Under the pieces are notes generated by a model. The model had not been told where the DNA came from. It was given only the letters and a program-made list of their open reading frames with translations, and ran no database searches. A stretch of 64,000 nt of DNA from Cellvibrionales bacterium UBA4451 (GTDB lineage Bacteria > Pseudomonadota > Gammaproteobacteria > Pseudomonadales > Porticoccaceae), in assembly GCA_002390285.1 (NCBI GenBank), contig DGPB01000016.1, positions 1 to 64,000 of the forward strand. Direction: 5' to 3'. The position numbers were made by a program, and so were the translations under genes. Shown here piece after piece: positions 16,426-25,722 of this stretch; position 1 is the stretch's first letter, and each line of letters begins with the position of its first letter.

Positions 16426-17751
16426 ATGGATCAAGTACCCCGCCAAAAAGTCCTAGCCATCGCCCTGCCCATGACAATGGCCAGCATGAGCACACCCTTA
16501 CTAGGCCTAGTAGATACCGCCATTTTGGGACATCTGGAGGTGGCTCATTACCTTGCTGCGGTGGCTGCTGGCAGCAGTGTTTTGACCATGCTGTTTTGGC
16601 TATTTGGTTTTTTACGCATGGGCAGCACTGGACTCACGGCTCGCGCCTGGGGTACCGGCGACCACAACCGCTGTCTGGAATTACTTGCTCAATCGCTGGT
16701 GCTCGCTGTGCTGCTGGGCATTGTTTTAGTGTTATTTCAGCAGCCATTACTAACGACCGCCCTTGATTTAATTAAGCCTTCTAATGAAGTGCGCTTACTG
16801 GCTTTTGAATACTGCCAAATCCGTATCTTTGCCGCACCCGCCACGTTCGGCACCCTCTGCGCGATGGGATGGCTGCTGGGACTCCAGCGCGCCAAAGCCA
16901 CCTTGCTGCTAGTGCTCTTTACTAATCTGGCTAATATCTGTTTAGATTTTCTGTTTATTCTCGGCTTGAACATGAACAGTGAAGGTGCGGCATGGGCTTC
17001 TTTTACCGCAGAATTACTTGGTTTTTTACTGGCACTGGTCTTGGTTGCCATGCAATTGTCGGAAATGCATGGCTCTATAAACAAGCGTCATTTACGTCAG
17101 TGGTCCCGCTACAGAGAATTGCTCAGGGTCAACCGTCACCTCTTTATCCGGACGGCTTGCCTAGTGTTCACCATGACTTTTTTTACTGCTCAGGGTGCTC
17201 GACAAGGCGATGACATCCTAGCCGCCAATGCCATTTTGATGCAATTACTACTACTAGTGTCCTACACTCAAGACGGATTTGCCCACGCCGCAGAATCACT
17301 TACTGGCCATGCAGTCGGCACAAACGATCTCGACAACTTTTACCATATCTGCAAGGAAGTTACTTTGTGGGGCTTGGGGATTTCCTGTGCGGCTACCGCA
17401 GCCTACCTGCTTTTTCCCAGCGCTATTATTACCATTTTCACTGATTTGCCCGAAGTCATCACAGCAACCCAGCATTATTGGCCTTGGCTCACAACCTTGC
17501 CATTAGCAGGAGTGCTCTGCTTTACGGCTGATGGTATTTTTATCGGCGCCGGCAAAACGCGTGCGATGCAGAACACTATGCTGTTAGCCACCTTTGGTCT
17601 GTTCATGCCTCTCTGGTTTTTCTCACGACCCATGGGTAATCATGGACTGTGGCTCGCCTACTTCAGTTTTCTTACTATCCGCAGTCTGCTCATGAGCGGC
17701 ATGTTTATTCATTACACCCGCCAATCTTTTTGGTTGTCGAGCAAAGCCTAA
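16426..17751 (+). CDS. MATE family efflux transporter, DinF subgroup
   Basis: A 441-aa multidrug and toxic compound extrusion family protein with about twelve hydrophobic segments. The N-terminal signature LPMTMASMSTPLLGLVDTAILGHL and the repeated FLRMGSTGLTARAWG motif are typical of the DinF branch. It probably exports organic cations or other toxic compounds by Na+ or H+ antiport; the substrate cannot be read from sequence. It stands alone, divergent from coxB, with a downstream unknown gene on the same strand. Confidence 0.88.
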   Translation: MDQVPRQKVLAIALPMTMASMSTPLLGLVDTAILGHLEVAHYLAAVAAGSSVLTMLFWLFGFLRMGSTGLTARAWGTGDHNRCLELLAQSLVLAVLLGIVLVLFQQPLLTTALDLIKPSNEVRLLAFEYCQIRIFAAPATFGTLCAMGWLLGLQRAKATLLLVLFTNLANICLDFLFILGLNMNSEGAAWASFTAELLGFLLALVLVAMQLSEMHGSINKRHLRQWSRYRELLRVNRHLFIRTACLVFTMTFFTAQGARQGDDILAANAILMQLLLLVSYTQDGFAHAAESLTGHAVGTNDLDNFYHICKEVTLWGLGISCAATAAYLLFPSAIITIFTDLPEVITATQHYWPWLTTLPLAGVLCFTADGIFIGAGKTRAMQNTMLLATFGLFMPLWFFSRPMGNHGLWLAYFSFLTIRSLLMSGMFIHYTRQSFWLSSKA

Positions 17752-17822
17752 CAAGCAAAAACACTAGCCCCTTATGCAAAGATGTTCTTTGCCTTTTCGC
17801 TGTCCTCAACTAGTTTTGATAC

Positions 17823-18479
17823 ATGGATACTGTCAACATACGCCAAGCCATCGCAACAGCTAAAGCTCACGAACACACCTCTGGTCAGCTGGCCCACCTA
17901 CTGAAAACTAGGACCAACAGCCTTCATCATTCGATTCAGCTTCCCCCGCAAAATATCGTGCCAGCACTACTTAACTTTATCATCCACTACATCGACCAGG
18001 TTCCCGAGTTCATTGATGCTGTGGACGCCATCGCCAATGAATGTGACCTTACAGATTACACAGAGCCAGTGATGTCTATCGCTAAGGAGTTTTTTATCCG
18101 GCCACCACACCTGACTGATGGGCACGAAGGTTTAAATGCGCTAATGGATGAATCATACCTGGCTCACCGACTGATTGAAGAGGTCAATGATCGGTTCATG
18201 TCATGCTACAACACCCCGTTGGTACCCATAGATATGACACGCTCAAACTTGATTATTCATCACCTCATAGGCGAACCCTTTGCCAACAGGCTGGATCAGG
18301 CCGTGCGCTTGATTACGGACAACTTACAGAATTACGACTTGGTCTTTGTGCCGGATGCTTGTAAAAAAGACAGGAGCGCCCGCTGGGCAAGCGATCTACA
18401 GCGATGGCCCTGCCTAGTTGATAACCTCTCGATCAATTTACTTCTCAACGGACAAGCAGTCCGAATCATGATTCATTAA
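17823..18479 (+). CDS. Conserved-looking protein of unknown function
   Basis: A 218-aa soluble protein with no signal peptide or membrane segment that I recognise. It appears mostly helical, with acidic stretches (IDAVDAIANECDLTD) and several His/Asp/Asn-rich segments (RSNLIIHHLIGEPF, HLTDGHEGLNALMDESY). I do not recognise a catalytic motif. It starts 71 bp after the MATE gene and its stop overlaps the convergent zinc-ribbon gene by 4 bp. The composition and lack of antisense competitors support a real gene. Confidence 0.7.
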   Translation: MDTVNIRQAIATAKAHEHTSGQLAHLLKTRTNSLHHSIQLPPQNIVPALLNFIIHYIDQVPEFIDAVDAIANECDLTDYTEPVMSIAKEFFIRPPHLTDGHEGLNALMDESYLAHRLIEEVNDRFMSCYNTPLVPIDMTRSNLIIHHLIGEPFANRLDQAVRLITDNLQNYDLVFVPDACKKDRSARWASDLQRWPCLVDNLSINLLLNGQAVRIMIH

Positions 18480-18721
18480 TTTGGCTTTCTTGGATCAACT
18501 AATCTCACCGTTTTTGTCTCGGCCTGTTTTTCCTCCAAGGTAAGGTTAACTCTCGTTTCCAGCTCTTTGGGCACACTCTGCAGAAACATCTGCTCCTTAA
18601 ACCCACAGCTCACACACTCACGAAAATCCTTGTCGTCTTCACTGAAGACCGTCAACTTGTCCATTTCACTGCACCTTGGGCAAACAGCACCAGCAATAAA
18701 ACGTTTTTGGGCTTTAAACAT
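18476..18721 (-). CDS. YheV/DUF2387 family zinc-ribbon protein
   Basis: An 81-aa protein with two CxxC pairs, CPRC near residue 14 and CVSC near residue 37, spaced as a zinc ribbon, followed by a charged tail. The layout (KRFIAGAVCPRCSEMDK...RECVSCGFKE) matches the small metal-binding YheV family of gammaproteobacteria. Its cellular role is not established. It is transcribed alone, convergent with the upstream unknown gene and divergent from the gamma-carbonic anhydrase. Confidence 0.85.
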   Translation of the reverse strand: MFKAQKRFIAGAVCPRCSEMDKLTVFSEDDKDFRECVSCGFKEQMFLQSVPKELETRVNLTLEEKQAETKTVRLVDPRKPN

Positions 18722-18839
18722 AAATGATCTTCTAAATTAGAGAATGTTTACCATCTGCGTGTGAAGCAACAAAATCACTTGAGGCTTCTGGGGGTACGGC
18801 TATTATAACGTTAAGTATCACTGATTACGGAACAGTATC

Positions 18840-19406
18840 ATGAGTGACAGCATTCGAACCCACAAAGGCATCACCCCAACATTGGGCAAAAGAGTTTATA
18901 TCGACCCTGCGGCCACAGTGATTGGCGATGTCACTCTGGGTGACGATGTGTCCGTATGGCCCGGCGCCGTCATCCGGGGTGATATGCACAGTATTTCTGT
19001 AGGCAACCGTTCCAACATACAAGACAGAGCCGTACTGCACATAACCCACGCCAGTGACTTTAATCCCGGCGGCTGGCCCCTCAGCATTGGCGATGACGTT
19101 ATCATCGGCCATGGTGCGATTCTACATGGCTGCACCTTAGGCAGCCGAATTCTAGTAGGCAATGGCGCCATTGTTAACGATGGGGTCGTTGTAGAGGATG
19201 AGGTAATTATCGGCGCAGGAACGGTAGTCCCCCCCGGAAAACGACTAGAAAGCGGCAACCTCTATGTAGGTAATCCATGCCGGCTATTACGTGCCGCTTC
19301 AGACGCTGAGCGAAAATTCTTTACCTACTCACCCCAAAACTACGTGAAGCTAAAAGACCAATATTTGGCCGAGCAGGCAGGTGACTGGCGCAATGACGCG
19401 GAATAG
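18840..19406 (+). CDS. Gamma-class carbonic anhydrase-like protein (YrdA/PaaY type)
   Basis: A 188-aa left-handed beta-helix protein with many hexapeptide repeats (IDPAATVIGDVTLGDDVSVWPGAVI onward). The three metal-ligand histidines of gamma-carbonic anhydrases are present: one in LHITHASD and two in GHGAILHGC. A C-terminal helix (AERKFFTYSPQNYVKLKDQYL) packs on the trimer. YrdA-type members often have weak or unproved carbonic anhydrase activity, so the function is probable only. It lies upstream of a convergent rhodanese. Confidence 0.88.
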   Translation: MSDSIRTHKGITPTLGKRVYIDPAATVIGDVTLGDDVSVWPGAVIRGDMHSISVGNRSNIQDRAVLHITHASDFNPGGWPLSIGDDVIIGHGAILHGCTLGSRILVGNGAIVNDGVVVEDEVIIGAGTVVPPGKRLESGNLYVGNPCRLLRAASDAERKFFTYSPQNYVKLKDQYLAEQAGDWRNDAE

Positions 19407-19417
19407 TTTGGAAAGCG

Positions 19418-19756
19418 CTATTGGCTCTCCAGCAAATCCTTGTAGCCGCCTTCATTGCTGGTATTAAAATATCCCATGCTCTCTAACTCCCACTGGGCAA
19501 TACCTGCCCGGCGACCACTACCACAGTAGAGCTTGATCGCGGTTTTTTTATCTGCGGCAACTTCTGTGATTCGCTCTGCAATTTCTATATGAGGAATATT
19601 TACGGCCTGTGATAAATGCCCTGCTTGGTACTCAGCTGCTGATCGAACATCTATCCACAACGCTTCCTCAGCAAATAACTGCGGGCCAATTAATAGGGAC
19701 AATCCAGCTACAACAACAAGCTTTCTAAACAATTTTTTCACGCTCTTTACCTTCAC
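19418..19756 (-). CDS. Periplasmic single-domain rhodanese
   Basis: A 112-aa rhodanese domain with an N-terminal signal peptide (hydrophobic stretch about 10-28). The active loop is CGSGRRA with the catalytic Cys persulfide site (KLYCGSGRRAGIAQWEL), and the DVRSAAEYQAGHLSQAVNIPH segment is the CH2A motif. It resembles PspE-type thiosulfate sulfurtransferases, and a sulfur-transfer role in the periplasm is inferred. It lies 3 bp after aroE and is probably cotranscribed. Confidence 0.9.
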   Translation of the reverse strand: MKVKSVKKLFRKLVVVAGLSLLIGPQLFAEEALWIDVRSAAEYQAGHLSQAVNIPHIEIAERITEVAADKKTAIKLYCGSGRRAGIAQWELESMGYFNTSNEGGYKDLLESQ

Positions 19757-19759
19757 AAA

Positions 19760-20581
19760 TTACAGTCTGGATCTAAGATCACTAATCACTGCTTTAGTTT
19801 CCGGCTGAATTCCTCGCCAAATATGAAAGGATTCTGCGGCTTGCTCCACCAACATACCCAAACCATCGGCAATACCACCGGCACCATGCTGTTTAGCCCA
19901 TGCCATAAACACCGTTGGCTCCGCACCATACATCATGTCATAGCATTTCGCGTTCCCAACCAATAGCTCATCGGGAAGGGGGGGCAGGTCTCCTGACAAG
20001 CTAGCACTGGTTCCATTGATCACTAAATCAAACTGTTGCCCAGGCAACATATCAAAACCACAGCCCAGTAAATAGCCCATCTCCGCAAAACCTTTGGACA
20101 ACTGCAACGCCTTGTCAATCGAGCGGTTCGCAATGACCACATGTTGTGGCAATAGCGCCAGAAGAGGCTCAAGAATCCCTCGCACAGCACCCCCTGCGCC
20201 CAGCACCAACACCTTCTTAGCCTTAATTTCCCAGCCAAGGTTCTCACACATATCACGGATCAGGCCTACACCGTCAGTAGTATCACCCAGCACCGTTCCA
20301 TCTTCTTGTCTGGTGAGCGTATTCACCGCCCCCGCATGACGCGCTCGGGACGAAAGCCGGGCAGCGTAACCGTAAGCATCCTGCTTGAAGGGAACCGTGA
20401 TATTCAACCCCTTGCCACCGGCGGCAAAAAAAGTGTCCGCTGCCTCAGTAAAACCGTCTAGCTCCACCAATTGCTTCTGATAGCTAACGTCTTCTCCCGT
20501 TTGTGCTGCAAATACTGCATGAATCTCAGGGGATTTACTGTGCTCTATGGGGTTGCCGAAAACGGCATAATTATCAGGCAT
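19760..20581 (-). CDS. aroE: Shikimate 5-dehydrogenase
   Basis: A 273-aa NADP-dependent enzyme that reduces 3-dehydroshikimate to shikimate in aromatic amino-acid synthesis. The substrate site has NPIEHSKSPEIH and the catalytic Lys in NITVPFKQDAY. The Rossmann loop is GAGGAVRG, and NRSID follows as the NADP 2'-phosphate clamp. The pairing with hemF upstream is standard in Pseudomonas and E. coli relatives. The rhodanese follows immediately. Confidence 0.96.
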   Translation of the reverse strand: MPDNYAVFGNPIEHSKSPEIHAVFAAQTGEDVSYQKQLVELDGFTEAADTFFAAGGKGLNITVPFKQDAYGYAARLSSRARHAGAVNTLTRQEDGTVLGDTTDGVGLIRDMCENLGWEIKAKKVLVLGAGGAVRGILEPLLALLPQHVVIANRSIDKALQLSKGFAEMGYLLGCGFDMLPGQQFDLVINGTSASLSGDLPPLPDELLVGNAKCYDMMYGAEPTVFMAWAKQHGAGGIADGLGMLVEQAAESFHIWRGIQPETKAVISDLRSRL

Positions 20582-20641
20582 GGGTTGATACCGTTGTGTA
20601 TGGTTAATTCAGTCTGCTCATGGTGCGCTGCGCTTCATCTG

Positions 20642-21544
20642 TCACAACCACTCTCGAGGTTTAAGATATAACGCATATAACTCCGCTTCAGCACTATCCG
20701 GTTCTGGGCTCCAATCGTACTCCCAGCGCACCAGCGGCGGCAGTGACATTAGGATAGACTCTGTACGACCGCCAGTCTGCAAGCCAAACAGCGTACCTCG
20801 ATCATAGACCAGATTAAACTCCACATAGCGACCCCGGCGATAAAGCTGAAATTGCCTTTCTCGCTCACCCCAGGGCCTGTCTTTACGGCGCTGGATAATC
20901 GGAAGGTAGGCATTCAGATAGCTATCGCCCACCGAGCGCATTAACCCAAAGCTCTGATCAAAACCAGGCTGATTATAATCATCAAAAAAAAGGCCGCCCA
21001 CACCTCGGGGCTCATTGCGGTGCTTAAGAAAGAAATAGTCATCGCACCATTGTTTTAACCGCGGATACACGTCATCACCAAAAGGGTCACAGGCTGCTTT
21101 CGCCGTCTGGTGCCAGTGCTGACAATCCTCAAGATTGCCGTAATAGGGCGTCAGGTCATAACCACCGCCAAACCACCACACGGGCTCTTCGCCCGGTTTT
21201 TCTGCAATAAAAAATCGGACATTGGCATGAGAGGTTGGAACATACGGGTTTACTGGATGCATCACTAGAGATACGCCCATCGCCTCAAAGGAGCGCCCGG
21301 CTAATTCTGATCGAGCAGCCGTCGCAGAAGGAGGCAACTGCGTGCCATGCACATGGGAAAAATTGACGCCGCCTTTTTCGAATACGACGCCATCTGTAAT
21401 CACCCTACTGCGACCACCGCCGCCTTCTTCTCTAATCCAGCTGTCTTCTATGAACGTTGCCTGCGCATCCTCTGCTTGTAGAGCATCACAAATGCGATCC
21501 TGTAAATCCAGCAAGTACGTTTTAACCGCAGCTTTATCTGTCAT
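20642..21544 (-). CDS. hemF: Oxygen-dependent coproporphyrinogen III oxidase
   Basis: A 300-aa cytosolic enzyme that decarboxylates coproporphyrinogen III to protoporphyrinogen IX using O2. Hallmarks are GGGGRSRVI, the FSHVHGTQLP region, NPYVPTSHANVRFF, WFGGGYDLTPYY, EPRGVGGLFFDDY and the C-terminal GGRTESILMSLPP. Length matches E. coli HemF. It supplies heme for the oxidase encoded nearby and precedes aroE. Confidence 0.97.
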   Translation of the reverse strand: MTDKAAVKTYLLDLQDRICDALQAEDAQATFIEDSWIREEGGGGRSRVITDGVVFEKGGVNFSHVHGTQLPPSATAARSELAGRSFEAMGVSLVMHPVNPYVPTSHANVRFFIAEKPGEEPVWWFGGGYDLTPYYGNLEDCQHWHQTAKAACDPFGDDVYPRLKQWCDDYFFLKHRNEPRGVGGLFFDDYNQPGFDQSFGLMRSVGDSYLNAYLPIIQRRKDRPWGERERQFQLYRRGRYVEFNLVYDRGTLFGLQTGGRTESILMSLPPLVRWEYDWSPEPDSAEAELYALYLKPREWL

Positions 21545-21701
21545 GCTTTAACACCTGTTAAATAGGCTTTGAGACCCGTACATCACCAAGAAGAGAAATA
21601 GAGAACAGGAAGTCTGATGCAATAATCCAGTATGAACAACTTCATTCCATCAGAGTTGACGTTGTTCTACCACTCCGCAGCAAGCTCTCTTTCGCTAAAA
21701 G

Positions 21702-22274
21702 CTAACTAGAACGGAGAACTTCCCCACTTTTCAGATTTTTGATCGGTGTTGGGTTTTTGATCTTTCCCAGTGTGCCCGGTACTAGATAGTCGAACTTTGT
21801 ACGAAAGTACATGTTCACTTTTAATAAGCTTTTTGCCGGTGGCAACCCGTGTGGGTTTGCTGACGTTGATACTAGCGGCCCACCAAATGTCCGACATAAG
21901 GCGCTGGCCACTGGATGATCCGTCACTCGCAGTGCCAATGTATCACGCCCACCGGTTATCCACTCTGGTGCAACGCCATTATTGGGCACCAACCAAGTCT
22001 GTGGGCCAGGCCAGCTGGCTTCCAATTGATCACGGAATACCGGCGACAAGCCCACCAAAAATGGCTGCAGTTGGTGAATAGAGGCGGCTATGAGAATTAG
22101 GCCCATTCCACGATCGCGGCGTTTCATGGCCAATATTTTCTCAACTGCTGTTCTACAAAATGGGTCACAACCTAAACCCCAGACAGCTTCTGTGGGATAA
22201 GCCACGACACCGTTGCTATTCAAAACAGCAACGGCCTGGGTAATATAGAGTGAGTTATAGTGCAACATACTCAT
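21702..22274 (-). CDS. tsaC: Threonylcarbamoyl-AMP synthase (Sua5/YrdC family)
   Basis: A 190-aa YrdC-domain protein that makes threonylcarbamoyl-AMP from threonine, bicarbonate and ATP for the tRNA t6A modification. Typical motifs are VVAYPTEAVWGLGCDP, the KRRDRGMGLILIA positive patch, PGPQTWLVP, LALRVTDHP and the STSANPHGLPP segment. The length is that of the short TsaC form without a Sua5 domain. It follows purE after 12 bp, as a probable operon. Confidence 0.95.
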   Translation of the reverse strand: MSMLHYNSLYITQAVAVLNSNGVVAYPTEAVWGLGCDPFCRTAVEKILAMKRRDRGMGLILIAASIHQLQPFLVGLSPVFRDQLEASWPGPQTWLVPNNGVAPEWITGGRDTLALRVTDHPVASALCRTFGGPLVSTSANPHGLPPAKSLLKVNMYFRTKFDYLVPGTLGKIKNPTPIKNLKSGEVLRSS

Positions 22275-22286
22275 AACAGTTTATGC

Positions 22287-22796
22287 TCAACCGTTATTCA
22301 GCCTCTCTTGGAGAGCGGTGTCTTTTTCAAGAATGATACGGGCGTTATCCGCACGCTCATCAAGTAGCTTTTGATGTAATTCGGGATCGGATACACCCAG
22401 AATTTGCGTCGCCAGATAGGCCGCATTCTTAGCACCAGCCTTGCCGATTGCCACTGTAGCCACAGGAATACCGCCGGGCATTTGAACCGTAGATAGCAAC
22501 GCATCGAGACCATCCAAAGAAGAGTTTATCGGTACGCCAATGACCGGCCTGAGAGTATTAGCAGCAACGGCGCCGGCCAGATGGGCCGCCATGCCTGCTG
22601 CACAAATAAACGCCGAACAGCCTCGAGTGTCAGCATCTCGCACATAGCTGTGCGTTGCCTCAGGCGTACGGTGGGCCGACAGCACCTTCACTTCGAAAGG
22701 TACCTCAAACTTCTTGAGAATCTCGAAACTCGCTTCCATGATTGGAAGATCAGAATCAGAACCCATCAGAATTGCGACAAATGGTTTCCCCATCAT
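22287..22796 (-). CDS. purE: N5-carboxyaminoimidazole ribonucleotide mutase
   Basis: A 169-aa class I PurE of purine synthesis, converting N5-CAIR to CAIR. The GSDSDLPIM loop, the catalytic-region SAHRTPE and GMAAHLAG are present. A GGGGGGT tract 6-7 nt upstream supports the first of two adjacent ATGs. PurK, which makes the substrate, is often next to purE but is not in this window; tsaC follows instead. Confidence 0.96.
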   Translation of the reverse strand: MMGKPFVAILMGSDSDLPIMEASFEILKKFEVPFEVKVLSAHRTPEATHSYVRDADTRGCSAFICAAGMAAHLAGAVAANTLRPVIGVPINSSLDGLDALLSTVQMPGGIPVATVAIGKAGAKNAAYLATQILGVSDPELHQKLLDERADNARIILEKDTALQERLNNG

Positions 22797-22868
22797 TTTA
22801 ATACCCCCCAGAAAAACCGGTCACGCTACCTGAATAGTCCATATTTGGCAATTAGTGTTTGGCCATAT

Positions 22869-23963
22869 TTACGTCGATCGCTGATATCGCCCGCCGCTGC
22901 TTTCAATTTCGCCTTCAAGCTCTAGTAGCATGAGCTGGCGGTTTAGCGCGGCAATGGGCAAGCCCGTCCGCTCTACCAGTGTATCAATGTCTACTGGATC
23001 AAACCCCATTGCATTGAGGAGCAGCCCATTTTTATCACTAATGGCCCCCTGATGACTAGATTCCATTTCCACATAGGCCAACATACCACCCAGTTGCTCT
23101 ACGATATCCTGAGCTGACTCCACTAATGTCGCGCCTTGTTTCAGCAAGGAGTGCCCGCCCTTACTCAGGACATTATGTATAGAACCAGGAACAGCAAACA
23201 CCTCTCGTCCCTGCTCCATAGCATATCGTGCTGTGATCAAGGAACCGCTTCTAAGGGCCGCCTCAATCACCATCGTGCCAAGACTGAGGCCGCTAATGAC
23301 ACGATTGCGCCGAGGGAAGTTGGCTGGCAACGGTGGCGTACCCGGGAGAAACTCGCTGACAATTACACCGCTACTATCAATGATCTGCTGATATAACTCA
23401 CGATGTTGTCGTGGATAGATCACATCTAACCCGGTGCCAAGTACTGCCACCGTTTTTCCTGTTTTTAGTGCACCGGTGTGAGCCGCACCATCAATGCCAA
23501 GCGCCATGCCACTGGTAATAACAAAACCACTGCTAGCGAGTATTCTGGAAAATTCTGAGGCAATATTAAGGCCTGAGGCCGTTGCATTGCGGCTACCCAC
23601 GATAGCCACTTGAGGCAAAGCAAGCAGCCCAACATCGCCCCGGACAAATAGCACCGTAGGTGGCGTTGCAATTTCTTTGAGTAAGGGTGGAAATAACGGG
23701 TCAACAATACTCAGGCAATGCACCTCGTTAGCATCACACCACCGCAGGGTCGCCTCCGCTTCAGCTTCGAGAGCCTCCCTCTCTCGCAACAAGCCCTTAA
23801 GGCTTAGCTTAGCTTTCTTTGATAACGCCTCGGGCCATTGATCTGAATTAGTCGAGAACACCGCATCCAGAGAGCCCATGGATTGGTAAAGTTTGGCTAT
23901 ATCCGCAGGTGATAAGCCTTTTTGAAGGTACAGCATCAATGCCGCGAGGGACTCCTTGTCCAC
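22869..23963 (-). CDS. dprA: DNA-processing protein DprA
   Basis: A 364-aa DprA/Smf protein that loads RecA on incoming single-stranded DNA during transformation. The extended Rossmann domain carries VAIVGSRNATASG, ITSGMALGIDGAAH, AVLGTGLDVIYPRQH and FPRRNRVISGLS. A C-terminal winged-helix-like domain runs from about 300 to 364. The start is GTG at 23963, supported by AGGGAG seven bases upstream. A terminator separates it from the upstream LysM gene, so it needs its own promoter. Confidence 0.95.
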   Translation of the reverse strand: MDKESLAALMLYLQKGLSPADIAKLYQSMGSLDAVFSTNSDQWPEALSKKAKLSLKGLLREREALEAEAEATLRWCDANEVHCLSIVDPLFPPLLKEIATPPTVLFVRGDVGLLALPQVAIVGSRNATASGLNIASEFSRILASSGFVITSGMALGIDGAAHTGALKTGKTVAVLGTGLDVIYPRQHRELYQQIIDSSGVIVSEFLPGTPPLPANFPRRNRVISGLSLGTMVIEAALRSGSLITARYAMEQGREVFAVPGSIHNVLSKGGHSLLKQGATLVESAQDIVEQLGGMLAYVEMESSHQGAISDKNGLLLNAMGFDPVDIDTLVERTGLPIAALNRQLMLLELEGEIESSGGRYQRST

Positions 23964-24000
23964 GATATTACTCCCTGTTCTCCTTGGAAATGTCCATCCA

Positions 24001-24023
24001 TAAAAAAGCCGACATTTGTCGGC
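24001..24023 (-). terminator. Rho-independent terminator after the LysM gene
   Basis: Read leftwards, GCCGAC (24023-24018), AAAT loop, GTCGGC (24013-24008), then six U residues. It lies between the LysM gene stop and the dprA start. Confidence 0.85.
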
Positions 24024-24041
24024 GTTTTCAACCCCTATAGG

Positions 24042-25058
24042 TCAGGGGTTCTTTACAACATCATTAACGGCAAGAGGGCGATCAGCGCTGAGCACCAGAC
24101 CGTAGCTCATTTTTTCAAAAGCCCGAAAAATCATCACCAAACCACCGCGCTCGTCGGGCAATGTAATTTTTTCCTTCGCCACTTTGTCTGTAACGGTTTC
24201 TCCTTGCTTGTAGACAGCCAGTACATTGCCAGGAGCAAGCCCTTCACGTGTACCTCGGTTAATGGCAACGACATCCAGGTGACCCACTTGGGAAATGCCG
24301 CCCTCTACCGCCATAATAACACCCGCCACAACATCCTTTGGGGCACTGGGGTAGAAGGTAGACTCTAAACGCAACTCTTCGTGGGGCAGGAGACGCTCTC
24401 CGACCCGAACTTCTTCCTCTGCTCTGGTTGCCAATAAGGTGCCGATATCATCATCTACTGTTTTCAGCTTTGCCGAACCCATATCCTGAGCCCGAATACC
24501 TAGCATTTCGTCCGTTTCGGGATCCACGTAGGGCTTGCCGATACGGTACAAACCATAGGCAGGCGTTTCATCAAACTGACCTCTAGCATAAAAAATATCA
24601 CCAACCCCGGAAAGCAAGCGCTTTTCATGGCCAGCAACAACATAAGGCGAAGCATCAATTTCTTCCTGGGTCACCAAGCGGTTACGCGACAAGAAATTAT
24701 CAATGATGTCTCGTGGTAGTGCAGGTATTGCATCCGCGTGAGGCAATACCTTAATGCCCGGTGAAAGCTTTACATCCCTCCCACGCTCCAGCATTAACCG
24801 TGGACGCCCATCGATATACACCAGCGAGATAACATCACCAGGATAAATTAGGTGTGGGTTGCGAATTTGCGGGTTCACATACCAGACTTCTGGCCAAAGC
24901 CAGGGGTCCCTCAAATAAAACTCAGAAATATCCCAGAGGGTGTCACCCTTTTTAACCGTGTATTTATCAGGAATATCGTCATTAAAGGGGGCTTCTGCCG
25001 CGATCGCGATGATGGCGAAGGTGCACGCGGCTACTATTCCCAAGAATGTTTTTTTCAT
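24042..25058 (-). CDS. LysM peptidoglycan-binding domain protein
   Basis: A 338-aa exported protein with a signal peptide (MKKTFLGIVAACTFAIIAIAA) and one LysM domain at about 32-82 (YTVKKGDTLWDISEFYLRDPWLWPEVW...PHLIYPGDVISL). The remaining 250 residues are the conserved C-terminal region seen in the LysM protein next to dprA and def in many gammaproteobacteria. LysM domains bind peptidoglycan; the precise role of this protein is unknown. It is divergent from def. Confidence 0.9.
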   Translation of the reverse strand: MKKTFLGIVAACTFAIIAIAAEAPFNDDIPDKYTVKKGDTLWDISEFYLRDPWLWPEVWYVNPQIRNPHLIYPGDVISLVYIDGRPRLMLERGRDVKLSPGIKVLPHADAIPALPRDIIDNFLSRNRLVTQEEIDASPYVVAGHEKRLLSGVGDIFYARGQFDETPAYGLYRIGKPYVDPETDEMLGIRAQDMGSAKLKTVDDDIGTLLATRAEEEVRVGERLLPHEELRLESTFYPSAPKDVVAGVIMAVEGGISQVGHLDVVAINRGTREGLAPGNVLAVYKQGETVTDKVAKEKITLPDERGGLVMIFRAFEKMSYGLVLSADRPLAVNDVVKNP

Positions 25059-25193
25059 TTTTCGGCCATCCTTTATGCTGTATCCCGATTGAGTGTATAC
25101 TTCTCACCCCAAGGGGTTATTGTCTAAAACCTCGTCATAAGCCCTATGTTAGCAGTGGTTTACAACAGATTGCTAGAAACTCGTCACAAACAA

Positions 25194-25709
25194 ATGCCAA
25201 TACTAAATATACTTGAATTTCCCGATCCCCGCCTACGCACAGTAGCAAAACCTGTTACTAAAGTAGATGACCGTATTCGCGCTCTAGTGGATGACATGCT
25301 TGAAACCATGTACCACGCTCCAGGAATTGGGCTCGCAGCCTCCCAGGTGGATGTACACTTGCGCGTTGTGGTTATGGACTTATCGGAGGATGCGTCCGAG
25401 CCCATCGTCCTGATCAATCCTGAAATTGAAGTGCTGGATAGCGACACATGCCCCAATCAGGAAGGCTGTTTATCCGTTCCTGGTTTTTATGAAACCGTAG
25501 AGCGCGCAGCACATATTCGCCTCAACGCATTGGATAGAGAAGGAATACCCTTTGAACTAGAACCGGAAGATTTGATGGCAGTTTGTATCCAGCATGAAAT
25601 TGACCACTTGGATGGAAAATTATTTGTAGACTACCTTTCCACTTTCAAACGAGATCGTATCAAGAAAAAACTAGAGAAACTCCACCGCCGCCAGGACGAA
25701 CCTGCTTAA
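25194..25709 (+). CDS. def: Peptide deformylase
   Basis: A 171-aa Fe(II)/Zn metallohydrolase that removes the formyl group from nascent protein N-termini. All three motifs are present: GIGLAASQ, EGCLSVPG and QHEIDHLDG (metal Cys, two His and the catalytic Glu). The ATG at 25194 (MPILNILEFPDPRLR) matches family N-termini; a frame starting at 25146 would add 16 atypical residues. It begins the forward run def-fmt-rsmB. Confidence 0.97.
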   Translation: MPILNILEFPDPRLRTVAKPVTKVDDRIRALVDDMLETMYHAPGIGLAASQVDVHLRVVVMDLSEDASEPIVLINPEIEVLDSDTCPNQEGCLSVPGFYETVERAAHIRLNALDREGIPFELEPEDLMAVCIQHEIDHLDGKLFVDYLSTFKRDRIKKKLEKLHRRQDEPA

Positions 25710-25722
25710 AAGGAATACCACA

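Noticed and set aside
16389..16766. 125-aa plus-strand ORF overlapping the MATE gene
   Set aside because: Out-of-frame shadow of a clear MATE transporter; composition is not protein-like.
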